From a virus, in IMG/VR virus record IMGVR_UViG_3300025151_000134, positions 1-35,411 of that record: a stretch of DNA of 35,411 bases. One strand, 5' to 3'. The notes beneath the pieces were generated by a model. It saw only the letters and a list, made by a program, of their open reading frames with translations, searched no databases and was not told where the DNA came from. Every line of letters starts with the position of its first letter. Position 1 is the first letter of the stretch. This document shows positions 8,901 through 16,462 of the stretch, one piece after another. The translations under genes and the position numbers were made by a program.

Positions 8901-11900
8901 TAATATTTTTAACACCCTTAACAGTATCTTTAAATTGTTTTGATGTTTTCTTTTTTATTATAGCGTCTTTTATTGGGTTTATTATACTATTCTTTTCTGC
9001 AGTAAGTTGGTTAATCTTATTTTGTATATTAGATATATTTTTTGCTTTTTGTTTTTTACTTTCGTTTCCAGATTTGCTTTTATTTTTCTCATTTTCAAGA
9101 TGAGTTAGTTCGTTTCCAATTTGACCTAATCTATCTCTAGTGTCTTGGTTTTCAATAGAATTTAATATCTCTACTTCTGTAGCTGTTATCTCCCCTTTGG
9201 ATATAGCGCCACCTTTTATTTGATCAGCCTTTAAGCCATTTTTCTCTAAATAAGCTGAAGCTTCATCATATGCTGCGAAATCATTTCTTATTTCAATATC
9301 AAGATCTTTATTTAAAAGACCTTTCCGTTTCATTGTTCTTAAATACTTATCAGCCTCTTTCCACGTTGAAAATCTGTGGTCATTTATATAATAAGTTGAG
9401 GTTAAATCTCCCTGAACTTTACTTATACCAGTTCCTGTAATAGAAAAAGCTCCATTCATAACGGCGACAGAATGTAGCATTGTTTTTAATCCACGGGTAT
9501 CTAAACCTAAGTTTTTTCCATCTTCGTCATACCTAAAAATACCTTCTAAGACATTATCATTACCATCAGCAAGGTTACTTAGAGGATAGTTTATTAACTC
9601 TTCCCCAACCTCTCCTATTATCCCATGCCAACCAGCATTCTTTTTAGCCCAATCCAAAACTTCTTGGGATGTTCTAAAACCCATCTTCCTCATAAATCTA
9701 CCAAGTGCTATACGTTGTAGCATGTCACTATTTACAATATTATCTAGAGGTGTTTTGCTAAGACCTTTCACTCCTAGTCTTCCTATACCAGGAAATAAAG
9801 CTCCTAATCTTTCCGTTAAAAGTTCTACACCATTAACACCAAAAGATCTACGAAGAGCTTGATCGAAAGACATGTCTGATTGTTTTAATCCCAGCTCCTT
9901 ACCCGCTTCATCACTAGCTGAAATACCTTCTATTCCAGTAATCAAACCATCACCATCTGTTGAAAAGGCGTGGACGTATTCATCTGTTAATCTTTCAGCT
10001 GCTCCTCCTGTAATTCTCCATGGAGTCATAGATGTTTGAGCAATTAATCCATTGAGCGTAGCCAATGCATCAACACCTTTTTCACTAACAGTTAGTTTTG
10101 CACCTGATTTAGCGAATAAAAGTTTACTACCATCTTTAGACACTCTAGCTCCATCGAACAATCTTTTAGTTAAATTTTTTCTAAAAGCTAATTTTGTAGC
10201 CGTACTAGCAGCTTTAAATCCTCCCCCGGTTAAAGCAAACTCAGATATAAATACAAAAGATTGAGCAGCCCCAATTCCAGCATTATACTTAGTTGATAGT
10301 TTACTTTTCAAACTATCTGATTGATCTTTTAAACTAGCAATCGCTAAAAACTGTTTTTCTAAAGCTGTTTTATTTTCTTTGTTTGCTATTTCTCTTAATC
10401 TTTCCTTATCATTAGCGTCTATCATACCACCAAAAACTGGCATGTATTGATGACCTTGAAGATCGAGAAATCCGCTGACAAAATGTGAAGTACCTAAATC
10501 TCTAATTGTTTCTGGATTCTCAGCTAATTGGTTAGCGTATCTTAACGCTTGATCTCTCATTGGTCTAATTTCCTCAAAGTATTTCCTAGCGACATATTGC
10601 TCTAATTGAAAATCTTTCAAACCCATTTTTTCACCCTCCTCTCTTATCTTTTCTAATTCAGGCGTATATTTGTTTATAGTATAAGTTGGAGTATCATACT
10701 TTGTTTGTCCAGCTACAACTGATATATCAGGTTTTGGTAAAGAATTTATTTGTTCAACAACCTCTTCACCCATTGTTTTTAAATAAAATTGAGTCGATTC
10801 ATCGTCTTCAGTTCCTTTTATACCATCTTTTCCTGCTGTTTTATTTAATTTCTCGTAAAAATAAGAGTAGTATTCGTTAATATACTCTTGTCTATCTTCC
10901 GTGCTAGTAAAAACACCCTCCTTTGCTCTCAACTGTCTCTGCAGTTCCATCTCTAGTATTTTAACTTTATCATGAGCGTTGGCGTTAGCAAAACCTTTAG
11001 AATCTAAATTATTTCCAATAGTATTTAACTCCCCCTCTTCCCATTTATCATAAGTCGGTTTAAACTCACTTATATAATCATTTACTTTTTTATCATAAGA
11101 CGACTCCCATTCTTTAAGTTTTTCATCAGTAAATTTCAAATACTCTTCATCTTCGTATATCAACTCGTTTAATCTATCGTTATATCTATTATTTATATTT
11201 GAGAAATATTTTTTCTCTAATTCTTTAGCTTCTTTTGAAAAAGCTTCCTCTATTAGTTCAATTTTTCTTTTATTTCTTTCTTCATCTCCTACACCAAGTG
11301 TTGGCATTCTTTTTTGATAGTATTGTGTTATTGCATTTAACTCTTCTTCAAATGCGGCTTGAGCCTCAGTCATTTCCTCCTCAAACTCTTTGTCAAGTTC
11401 TGGTATAACTCTATTTACAGCTTCCTGTATAATAGGTTTACGCTCTTCATCCATATTTGTTTCAAAGATAGAATACTCCTCAGCCATACTTCTAGTTAAA
11501 GAGGTAGTTAACTCTTGTCCTTTGTAGTTTTCAAAATCAGTTTGAGTAAATTTTAATTCAGAATCAGGTTCATATAGTGTTAGCTCTTGAGTTATATCAT
11601 TAACGTTTTGATTCTGTTGAACTATCTGAGCGTCAGACATGTCTTCTTTACCACCTATGGATCTAGATTTTATTTTATTTGCTTTTTGATGATTCTTATA
11701 TAAAAAATCTAATTCATACCAAAGTGTTGAATTTTCACTTTTGGTAAATCCAGCATATGTTTTAAGTTGTTTATCTACTTTGCCAGTTCCAGTTTTACTA
11801 TATGGATCTGGTATTGAAATAGTTTTAGAACCTGGCTTTAAATTTTTCAAAAATTCATCAGTAGATTGATCTTTTGGTTTATGTTTTTTTAATATGTTAT

Positions 11901-12189
11901 CATAGTTATCTAAACTAATTTCACTATCGTTTATATCAATAGTATTATTATTAGAATAATTATCTTCTAATGTATAAGTTGTGTTTTTTCGTTCTATTTT
12001 GCTTGTAAACTCAGATTGATCCACCTTCGCTTTATCAACTGTAGAATTTTGTTGATCTATTGAATTGTCTATTACTTCGACTTTATTGTCTTTAGCCTCT
12101 TGTCTAGCTTGTTTTTCATGTTCCTCACTAGTAACCATGAATGTATCACCATTTACGGTTATCTTTTTTGGATATTCGTTTTCTGCCAT
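2905..12189 (-). CDS. 3094-residue multidomain (polyvalent-type) virion protein
   Basis: By far the largest gene in the window. Residues 1-600 are charged, helical and coiled-coil-like. Residues 640-960 contain hydrophobic helices and an EF-hand-like loop STDGDGLITGIE (743-754). A zincin site HEFLH lies at 1196-1200 with a Glu pair, E1255-E1256, as possible third ligand. D1905-x12-E1918-V-K1920 fits a PD-(D/E)XK nuclease. HAD motifs follow: DFDET (2159-2163), T2240 in LTARP, and DD at 2296-2297. Residues 2580-2860 resemble the region I know as large-polyvalent-protein domain 38. A Lys/Glu coiled coil precedes two Cys/His knuckles (3024-3050, 3069-3093). The layout matches polyvalent phage proteins thought to enter the host with DNA. 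The position beside internal-protein genes supports a packaged protein. The catalytic assignments rest on motifs alone. Confidence 0.9.
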   Translation of the reverse strand: MAENEYPKKITVNGDTFMVTSEEHEKQARQEAKDNKVEVIDNSIDQQNSTVDKAKVDQSEFTSKIERKNTTYTLEDNYSNNNTIDINDSEISLDNYDNILKKHKPKDQSTDEFLKNLKPGSKTISIPDPYSKTGTGKVDKQLKTYAGFTKSENSTLWYELDFLYKNHQKANKIKSRSIGGKEDMSDAQIVQQNQNVNDITQELTLYEPDSELKFTQTDFENYKGQELTTSLTRSMAEEYSIFETNMDEERKPIIQEAVNRVIPELDKEFEEEMTEAQAAFEEELNAITQYYQKRMPTLGVGDEERNKRKIELIEEAFSKEAKELEKKYFSNINNRYNDRLNELIYEDEEYLKFTDEKLKEWESSYDKKVNDYISEFKPTYDKWEEGELNTIGNNLDSKGFANANAHDKVKILEMELQRQLRAKEGVFTSTEDRQEYINEYYSYFYEKLNKTAGKDGIKGTEDDESTQFYLKTMGEEVVEQINSLPKPDISVVAGQTKYDTPTYTINKYTPELEKIREEGEKMGLKDFQLEQYVARKYFEEIRPMRDQALRYANQLAENPETIRDLGTSHFVSGFLDLQGHQYMPVFGGMIDANDKERLREIANKENKTALEKQFLAIASLKDQSDSLKSKLSTKYNAGIGAAQSFVFISEFALTGGGFKAASTATKLAFRKNLTKRLFDGARVSKDGSKLLFAKSGAKLTVSEKGVDALATLNGLIAQTSMTPWRITGGAAERLTDEYVHAFSTDGDGLITGIEGISASDEAGKELGLKQSDMSFDQALRRSFGVNGVELLTERLGALFPGIGRLGVKGLSKTPLDNIVNSDMLQRIALGRFMRKMGFRTSQEVLDWAKKNAGWHGIIGEVGEELINYPLSNLADGNDNVLEGIFRYDEDGKNLGLDTRGLKTMLHSVAVMNGAFSITGTGISKVQGDLTSTYYINDHRFSTWKEADKYLRTMKRKGLLNKDLDIEIRNDFAAYDEASAYLEKNGLKADQIKGGAISKGEITATEVEILNSIENQDTRDRLGQIGNELTHLENEKNKSKSGNESKKQKAKNISNIQNKINQLTAEKNSIINPIKDAIIKKKTSKQFKDTVKGVKNIIEKNKKIKKKVSLKAVKNTTRAEKWALRELGITRVKDGFVDIKGNKVEQIGGNTIESILGEIQTSHGFIIPANLSINNKSKIIVTEDMAITKKGGNVAGHEFLHHYLNEALGNNPELKIALSSSFQNHLANLDPRMIKDGEFRNRLNNYRKKPLAEQSEEAMTIFLDGLASGSMNYNESVMTKIGDVVRHIGQRFGANIELNDGRDVYNFLKDFNSNIQRGDLSKSLLNAFEKKFKIGDEMQARSQQIKAEMDKVKTKLKEEGLSDTAIEALEESGFLFSKDHGPRINQLGKSGLLEDQNYEGEGGNIMWQADADSILEKIQSEGLLDALIYSQYKADKVPPDFVETVYGELLSHVRNYKPERRNESGLFGWINSFLSKKAGNVYNQIYKSRKDKSLDEYTDEGLQKVQVQDVDYSLEKITDKIKIGDSQQTESVSVEDVVEESEFRKEIGIEDIEKSDIFNKVETALTTADVVSSETFLSSYEQNLSDALYNKLEEILDPINMFKYRKVILKSIPIKTLIQMQKFLPENIFIKNHGRMTNLKQLNDFVYGENKSGKNPGRKKLLPKEILDKDNPISKKKRKEGVTVYERLDVNPRDFENYINPPAINPKTGKRSGTKGNNRIKLISEAAKAIGKDATPQILTPEFINKYATIKDIKNQFESKILIEQLVDKIDRSSGLMFSKAEEGSIKLDRMYKLAVEIGNVGIQNVFNLNTKDGIPKLKGKYKGRVTQSEADWIFNELVVKDKIFQNEGLILDKILKAKDKSGKDIIKAGYERSGGFEQWVINRFDKIPGVELLSEFQTEEGGLPDVYAKLYNEMFNVEVKMFKAQLGSITGSVNIDTGNINITTDNFDNFRDKDKILDLLKGATKGWVKIKRRLNELSETEGIIDTHKELLENFKNNKNHIPNWAFEIIQQEGLLNEMSTSSDFSETLIEDMYANKKYPSLYMYWLGRGLFHLGNNPLGLNTNKLEGTFTGRWRHGKNSVKSKRGREYDLVTMSMRFIPVAKEVTSENSIDIISDTDINSIISKEGRDRLEGRKKINQTIMHSKAASNIDENVGMSTFDFDETLIIKGKNFVIATNPKTKQTEKISSEDWPTRGTELMNEGWDFNFDDFVNVRGGVKGPLFQKLLNRIQKYGTENNFVLTARPQAAAIAIHGWLKSKGVDIPLKNITGLGNSTGAAKAEWMLEKFAEGYNDMYFVDDALPNVQAVKDVMEQLDIKGSSVQARIKFSKTASTEFNDMIERTSGVEAKKVFSKGEAVVRGAGKGRWDLFVPPSAEDFKGLMYKFLGKGKQGDADMKWFKENLFDPFAKGIRMWNTYKQNMSNEYASLKKKNPKIVNSLNKKVPGTNYTVDTAVRTYLWHKNGMDIPGMAEVTKKKLLNHVTNNNDLVNFAETLSVISRDPNGYIQPTENWMVQSIASDLFGTVKDGRKRFLNDWIENKNTIFSKENLNKIEAIHGSGYREALENILYRMENGTNRVIGKDKTVNKFVNWINGSVGAIMFLNVRSAALQTISTVNFINWGDNNIFKASKAFANLPQFSRDFVTIFNSDMLKQRRGGSQIDISHSELADAFSQSRGKVESVIRWMLEKGFEPTRIADSFAISFGGASFYRNRINTYIKNGMSQKQAESQAFLDFQEVAEETQQSSRPDLISGQQAGVLGRIILPFQNTPMQMTRLMKKAVLDLKNGRGDVRSNISKIIYYGAVQNLIFGALQSGLAFALFGGGDEEDDKRKRTQGIRVLDGAIDTLLRGTGVYGAAVAALKNTLKQWKYETEQPWAKRDDMRIALQAISLSPPMGSKLRKLNQAIKTEKYNKGVGEKIGFRIENPNLSIASGLVEGLTNFPMARIQHKMNNLEEAITGNHDLWKRVALSTGWSMWSVGVRDEELERAKAEAKEERAKNRKIEKEKRKAEEKKAEEERKKREGIKTVQCSGIRSNGERCGLTTETKAKTWKCPHHMEFKDGMDRDGDGLKEYRCTAIKANGKRCNNKTENKNKKCYAHQ

Positions 12190-12221
12190 TACTGTATCGT
12201 TAGTTACCCGTTATTAATATT

Positions 12222-13334
12222 TTAAACTTTTCTTCCAAGTGAAGCTGCTATAGCTCCTGGTGTATATGGTTTTGGCTTTTTACTAGCTTGTGTCGATGCT
12301 ATTTCAGTTTGTTTAACTGGACTTGGTCTACTACCTCTACCAGTATTCCATTGGTTTTTTAAGAAATTAACAAAATAATTAGTTAACTCTTCTTTTAATA
12401 ACTCATCGTGATCTGGATTTTCTATAACGTCTCTAGCTATAATATCAGCTTCTTCATCATTAATTCCATCTTTAGCGTTCACTCCATCTAAGTTAATACC
12501 TAAATCTCCATAAGTGTTTCTTTTTATCATTTCTTTAAAATCTTCAAAGAAAATTCTACCTGTTATCATTTCGTCGTAACAAAGTGATTTTATGTTATTT
12601 GTTTTACCAACAACACTAGCTTTAACCTGTCTTCTAGCAGCGTTTTCATTAAATGGTATATTGTCAGCTGGATTAGTTTGAGTAGATTGCGTTAGGTAGT
12701 TATTACCCATAGCTATTATGGTATCTTTAGTTCCTTGATCTTTAGATAAAATACCATTTTTAAGATTGTTTATAGAACTCCATTTGTAAGCGCCAAACTG
12801 AATAGTTTTATTCAATTTATCTCTTTCTTCTAAATAAGGTTTAGCATAAGCCATTTGTATCTCTGAATTTGCAGAACCATACTCCTTATCAAGATCTTTT
12901 AAAACTTGGTCAGCACTATCCATTGTTTCGAAATCAGGCATCATAATACCTAGTTCATTTTTATTACTACAATGAGCGTCTCCAGGTTCACATATTTTCT
13001 CTACCAACCTCTGGTCATTTCTTAATAAATTCATTGTAGCTTGACCTTCTCTAGTTTCACTCCAACCGTTCATTAAAGCTCCAGTATTGTAAGCTGCGGC
13101 TAAATCTTGTCTAAAGTTTTTATACTGCTTAAGAGATTGAGATGCCATATTTGTCCAAGCCATTATTTCACCTTTCCTTTTATTATCACCATCCATCGCT
13201 GCTTTGACATACTCATGCTTTTTATTCATAAGTACATCAGATAACATGTTGAATTCTGCAACAGGTAATTCGCCGTCAATATCTATTACAGCTTGAACTA
13301 ATTCTTGGTGTTCTGCGTTTATATCCTTTTCCAT
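12222..13334 (-). CDS. internal virion protein (putative), 370 residues
   Basis: The longest open frame begins with TTG at 13361 and would overlap the upstream gene by 8 bases. I choose ATG at 13334 (MEKDINAEHQ), which leaves a 19-base A/T-only spacer typical of this genome. The protein is mostly helical and charged. It has an Asp-rich calcium-loop-like stretch LDGVNAKDGINDEE around D283 and a basic, disordered tail with SRPSPVK (335-341). No catalytic motif is visible. It lies between a membrane/ejection-type protein and the giant polyvalent protein, so a structural role inside the capsid or tail, or as a partner in DNA ejection, is the best guess from context. The family is not recognised by name. 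Confidence 0.78.
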   Translation of the reverse strand: MEKDINAEHQELVQAVIDIDGELPVAEFNMLSDVLMNKKHEYVKAAMDGDNKRKGEIMAWTNMASQSLKQYKNFRQDLAAAYNTGALMNGWSETREGQATMNLLRNDQRLVEKICEPGDAHCSNKNELGIMMPDFETMDSADQVLKDLDKEYGSANSEIQMAYAKPYLEERDKLNKTIQFGAYKWSSINNLKNGILSKDQGTKDTIIAMGNNYLTQSTQTNPADNIPFNENAARRQVKASVVGKTNNIKSLCYDEMITGRIFFEDFKEMIKRNTYGDLGINLDGVNAKDGINDEEADIIARDVIENPDHDELLKEELTNYFVNFLKNQWNTGRGSRPSPVKQTEIASTQASKKPKPYTPGAIAASLGRKV

Positions 13335-13353
13335 TATATTAAAAAAATTATTA

Positions 13354-14088
13354 TTAAACAAGACCAGGGCATGGTGCTGGGTTATCTAAGTAACTTGGTC
13401 CCGACTGATCAAAAACCTCAGAATCTGGTTCTGGTGGTTCTTCCTCACCAAACTCTGGTTGACATGTCACACATGGTTGTGCGGGAGGAGTTGAGAACAT
13501 ATCACCAAGAGATTGTAAACCTCCAGATATAGCGTCCCACTTAGCTTGTTCTGCAGCGAAAGCTTGTTCTCTATATGCAGCAGTTTCAGCAGCTGACATA
13601 CCTAGTAGTGTTGCTGTCTTATCTCTCTCTGCATTTCTTGACCACACCTCACCTTCACGTTCTTTATATTGTATATTAGAAGCCATTTGTCTCTCTTTCA
13701 TCTGATTCTCTCTTTCTTGGGAACCTATTTTAGAAGCAGACTGTTGAGCGGCTAATTGTCCTTGATTTGCTAGTGATTGAGCCACTGCAGCTATTCCTGA
13801 TCCGCCTGCGGCTTCCCGTAAATCACCTAATATATTTCCTTGACTTTGTTGGAATTGTTGTTTTTCTAACTCAAATTGTCTCTGATTGATGGTTAAATCT
13901 TCCATCGTATTTTCTAAATCAGTATACGGGTTGCTAGTGTCTAAAGAAGAATAAGCCTCCTTTAAACGACCTAACTCTTGTGCCGCTATAGCTTCTTTAC
14001 GCTCAGCTTCCCTTTTCATCTTATCAGCACTTTTTACACCAATAGCAGTTCCACCGATTGTAGCCATCATACCGAATATCATTGACAT
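13354..14088 (-). CDS. internal/DNA-ejection protein (putative)
   Basis: A 244-residue protein. Residues 1-20 (MSMIFGMMATIGGTAIGVKS) form a Gly-rich hydrophobic helix that could cross a membrane or line a channel. Residues 20-180 are Gln/Glu/Ala-rich, amphipathic coiled coil, including an Ala/Gly-rich centre (AAGGSGIAAVAQSLANQGQ). This resembles the N-helix-plus-coiled-coil internal proteins of podoviruses that form the ejection channel through the envelope. The C-terminal 50 residues are acidic and Pro-rich, with a CVTC pair and a further Cys near the end. It ends 19 bases before the chosen start of the next gene. Assignment by architecture and context; no enzymatic motif is present. Confidence 0.78.
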   Translation of the reverse strand: MSMIFGMMATIGGTAIGVKSADKMKREAERKEAIAAQELGRLKEAYSSLDTSNPYTDLENTMEDLTINQRQFELEKQQFQQSQGNILGDLREAAGGSGIAAVAQSLANQGQLAAQQSASKIGSQERENQMKERQMASNIQYKEREGEVWSRNAERDKTATLLGMSAAETAAYREQAFAAEQAKWDAISGGLQSLGDMFSTPPAQPCVTCQPEFGEEEPPEPDSEVFDQSGPSYLDNPAPCPGLV

Positions 14089-14100
14089 ATCTAAATACTT

Positions 14101-14595
14101 TTATTTTTTAGTAGATCCTCTTTTACTTTTCTTAGCAAATATTTCACCAAGACTAGCACCGATTTCTGTTATAGATTTAGTTTTACCTTTTATAGTTTTT
14201 ACGATTTGACCATGACCTCTCATAGCGTCGGAATACGCTTTTATTAATGTAGCGTCAGCAGCTTTCATTGGACTTCTTCTTGCACATGCAATTCTTTTAT
14301 ATGGAGCTTCTTTTTTAGCCATTGGTCCACCACCCATTCCCATCATACCTCCACCACCAAATTTGTGTTGTAAGTTTTGAGCTAGCATACCAGGACCCAT
14401 TTGTCCACCCATTTGACCACCACTCATTGGGCCACCACCTCTTAATTGTGGTTGCGCACCACCACCTCTACCACCGAGCATATTAGCAGCCATTGTTCCT
14501 ACGTTTCTTAGAAATCCAAATTTATGTGGAGAGGGACGGTTACCTGATCTCATTTGAAATGCACTAACACCTCTACTTTTCTTTGTTCTTGCCAT
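14101..14595 (-). CDS. Gly/Met-rich basic protein, unknown function
   Basis: A 164-residue low-complexity protein. The N-terminus is basic (MARTKKSRG). Residues 40-92 are dominated by Gly, Met, Gln and Pro (GGG, GGQMGGQMGPGM, GGGGMMGMGGG), so the centre is probably disordered or a flexible hydrophobic linker. The C-terminal third is basic and helical. Two SP-x-K motifs occur, SPHK (22-25) and SPMK (108-111), both in Arg-rich context. It is downstream of a beta-rich virion protein and upstream of the ejection-type protein. A virion-internal, DNA-associated role is possible, but I recognise no family. Confidence 0.75.
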   Translation of the reverse strand: MARTKKSRGVSAFQMRSGNRPSPHKFGFLRNVGTMAANMLGGRGGGAQPQLRGGGPMSGGQMGGQMGPGMLAQNLQHKFGGGGMMGMGGGPMAKKEAPYKRIACARRSPMKAADATLIKAYSDAMRGHGQIVKTIKGKTKSITEIGASLGEIFAKKSKRGSTKK

Positions 14596-14637
14596 ATCGT
14601 TTAATTTTTCTTATTATATAGTTACATTTTTTGCTCA

Positions 14638-15093
14638 TTATTTACTACTTTCCGATATATCACATGTAGCCGCAAATAGTTCAGCAGGTTTTCTAGAATT
14701 GTTTTCAAACTTAAAATCTCCATAATAACCAATTATAGAAGCTTCATTAACATTTCTATCCTTACTAAAGAATAAAAAATCACCAATTGCTGGTGGATTT
14801 GTATTAGCACCTATTTCACATGTTAGCGTTATTGTTTCATTGGCCGCTTGATACAGGTTTGGTGCATTACCAAGCGCACCTGTTGTAAATGAAAAGTCTT
14901 CAGTGAAAACACCATCACCATTAATATCATTAAAAGTTATAGTTTGTAAAGTACCGATTTCAGTTATTTGATCACCTGGATTATCAGTGTAAAATTCGTC
15001 AACCTGATTACTAGCATCTATATAATAAATAGTATCACCTGCTTGAAGTGAGTTATTTAAGGGAGCTAATAATGTTAATTGTATTTCTGGCAT
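14638..15093 (-). CDS. conserved beta-rich virion protein, 151 residues (putative)
   Basis: Starts MPEIQLTLLAPLNNS. It is mostly beta strands. Residues 56-67 hold a calcium-loop-like DINGDGVFTEDF. The last third (DFLFFSKDRNVNEASIIGYY, then GDFKFENNSRKPAELFA) is the kind of conserved block I associate with small structural proteins of marine phages, but I cannot name a family. It lies between two long beta-rich proteins and the Gly/Met-rich protein, within the tail section. A tail or fibre accessory subunit is the most likely role. Confidence 0.77.
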   Translation of the reverse strand: MPEIQLTLLAPLNNSLQAGDTIYYIDASNQVDEFYTDNPGDQITEIGTLQTITFNDINGDGVFTEDFSFTTGALGNAPNLYQAANETITLTCEIGANTNPPAIGDFLFFSKDRNVNEASIIGYYGDFKFENNSRKPAELFAATCDISESSK

Positions 15094-15108
15094 GATTATT
15101 TATTTTAA

Positions 15109-16452
15109 TTATGATAGTGTTTTTATACTGTCAACATTTAAAGTTACGGTAACATCTTTCTTGCCCCATTTTAACACCTTAACTGTATACTTTAATGTTA
15201 ACGTGTCATTAGCTGACGATGTAGTACTTATAGCTGTAGATACATTGTTTATAAGCAATTGAGTTCCTCCATTACCAACTATACCGTTATCTGGATCATC
15301 TTTCCACACAGTGTTTGACCAATCTGATTCTTGACCTGTTAACGTAGAAAACTTTGGATCACCATATGTTCCCCCTGCTCCATCAGGTCCAGATCTAGCA
15401 CTAAATTCTTGAGAAGCAGACTTAAATACATGTACCACGTCTAGTTTCTTAAAGACTGTATTAGATGTTATAGACTCAGATCTTTTGTTATATACTCCAG
15501 TGTAAGATGTTGTTATTGGATTTGATGAATTAAATGTCACGTAGGATCCATCTCCATTACTGTCTACAGTTACTGTACTCCATGAGCTAGTTTCTGTTTT
15601 CAATGTTAATCTTGGATTTACAACTTGAGTAAGTACTTTACCATACCAACCAGCCCATTGACCCTCTAGCGTATCCCAAGATGTGTTTTTTATAAATGAA
15701 ACATGAGCGTCACTAGATAATAAATTTATACTATATCTAGTTTCACTGGAAACTTTGTCGAAAGTTTGATAAAAGGTGTAAAATCCAGAGCTTGGGATTG
15801 TTTGACTAATTATTGTTATGGTAGTACCATCACCTAGCGTAGCTGTTGAATTAGCATTGGTGGTTGATAATATAGAGTCTTCTGTGCTATTTACTATATT
15901 TAAAGCTGTGTCTTTATAGTCTGTATACTTAATTACAGCTAATTTAAACGTGGAATCTGGAACTCCTCTAACCACTATTTTTCTAGATTGTTTACTACTA
16001 GTTAATATCTCCCTACCAAACGATACACCATATATACCTGTTGTTCTAGTTATTATATCTTTAGTATCATTTGTTATTTTATAATTTAAAGCCTTACTTC
16101 TAGGAACATCTTCTTTGGATAAGTATATTAAATCATAAAGACAAGATGTTGTGTTTCCGCTTGAGTCTTTTTCTACACTAACTAGTCTAGTTCTTATATT
16201 ACTTTTATTACCGAATGATCTATTTATATTAGTTGGCTCTAATCCCGGATTGTTTCTAAAATGTTTATCACTAGCTGCTGTCACTTTCATGGTTCCAATT
16301 TTTCTACCACTTCTAAGTTTCATTCTACCAGATAAATTAAATACAGATCTTTCATTATCTAATCCAATATTTTCTGTAAATAAAGACACCTTAGTGTTAC
16401 CAATACCAAGCACTTCTACAATATTACCGTTTTTTAAAGTTTTTGTTGCCAT
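15109..16452 (-). CDS. beta-rich virion protein, 447 residues (putative tail/appendage)
   Basis: A 447-residue protein rich in Ser, Thr, Asn and Val, with repeated short strands and few charged helices, typical of tail-surface or appendage proteins. Residues 1-80 are more basic (RMKLRSGRKIGTMKVTAAS). The centre has long Thr/Ser runs, and a DSNGDG loop begins at D297. The C-terminus ends in KWGKKDVTVTLNVDSIKTLS, a plausible final beta domain. No lysozyme, sialidase or lyase motif is visible. The gene starts 10 bases after the stop of the 590-residue gene, without a Shine-Dalgarno site. It probably belongs to the tail or receptor-binding apparatus by position; the precise role is unknown. Confidence 0.77.
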   Translation of the reverse strand: MATKTLKNGNIVEVLGIGNTKVSLFTENIGLDNERSVFNLSGRMKLRSGRKIGTMKVTAASDKHFRNNPGLEPTNINRSFGNKSNIRTRLVSVEKDSSGNTTSCLYDLIYLSKEDVPRSKALNYKITNDTKDIITRTTGIYGVSFGREILTSSKQSRKIVVRGVPDSTFKLAVIKYTDYKDTALNIVNSTEDSILSTTNANSTATLGDGTTITIISQTIPSSGFYTFYQTFDKVSSETRYSINLLSSDAHVSFIKNTSWDTLEGQWAGWYGKVLTQVVNPRLTLKTETSSWSTVTVDSNGDGSYVTFNSSNPITTSYTGVYNKRSESITSNTVFKKLDVVHVFKSASQEFSARSGPDGAGGTYGDPKFSTLTGQESDWSNTVWKDDPDNGIVGNGGTQLLINNVSTAISTTSSANDTLTLKYTVKVLKWGKKDVTVTLNVDSIKTLS

Positions 16453-16462
16453 TTATTTATTT

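Noticed and set aside
8639-9103. Plus-strand hydrophobic 154-residue open frame
   Set aside because: It is antisense to a Lys/Asn/Glu-rich coiled region of the giant gene; the Phe/Leu/Ile content is what such a complement gives.
11220-11245. FSK near residue 317 of the giant protein as a processing site
   Set aside because: It lies within a continuous charged helix with no domain boundary.
13335-13361. TTG start giving a 379-residue protein
   Set aside because: It overlaps the upstream gene and encodes an Asn/Phe run from A/T-rich spacer; the ATG at 13334 has the normal spacing.
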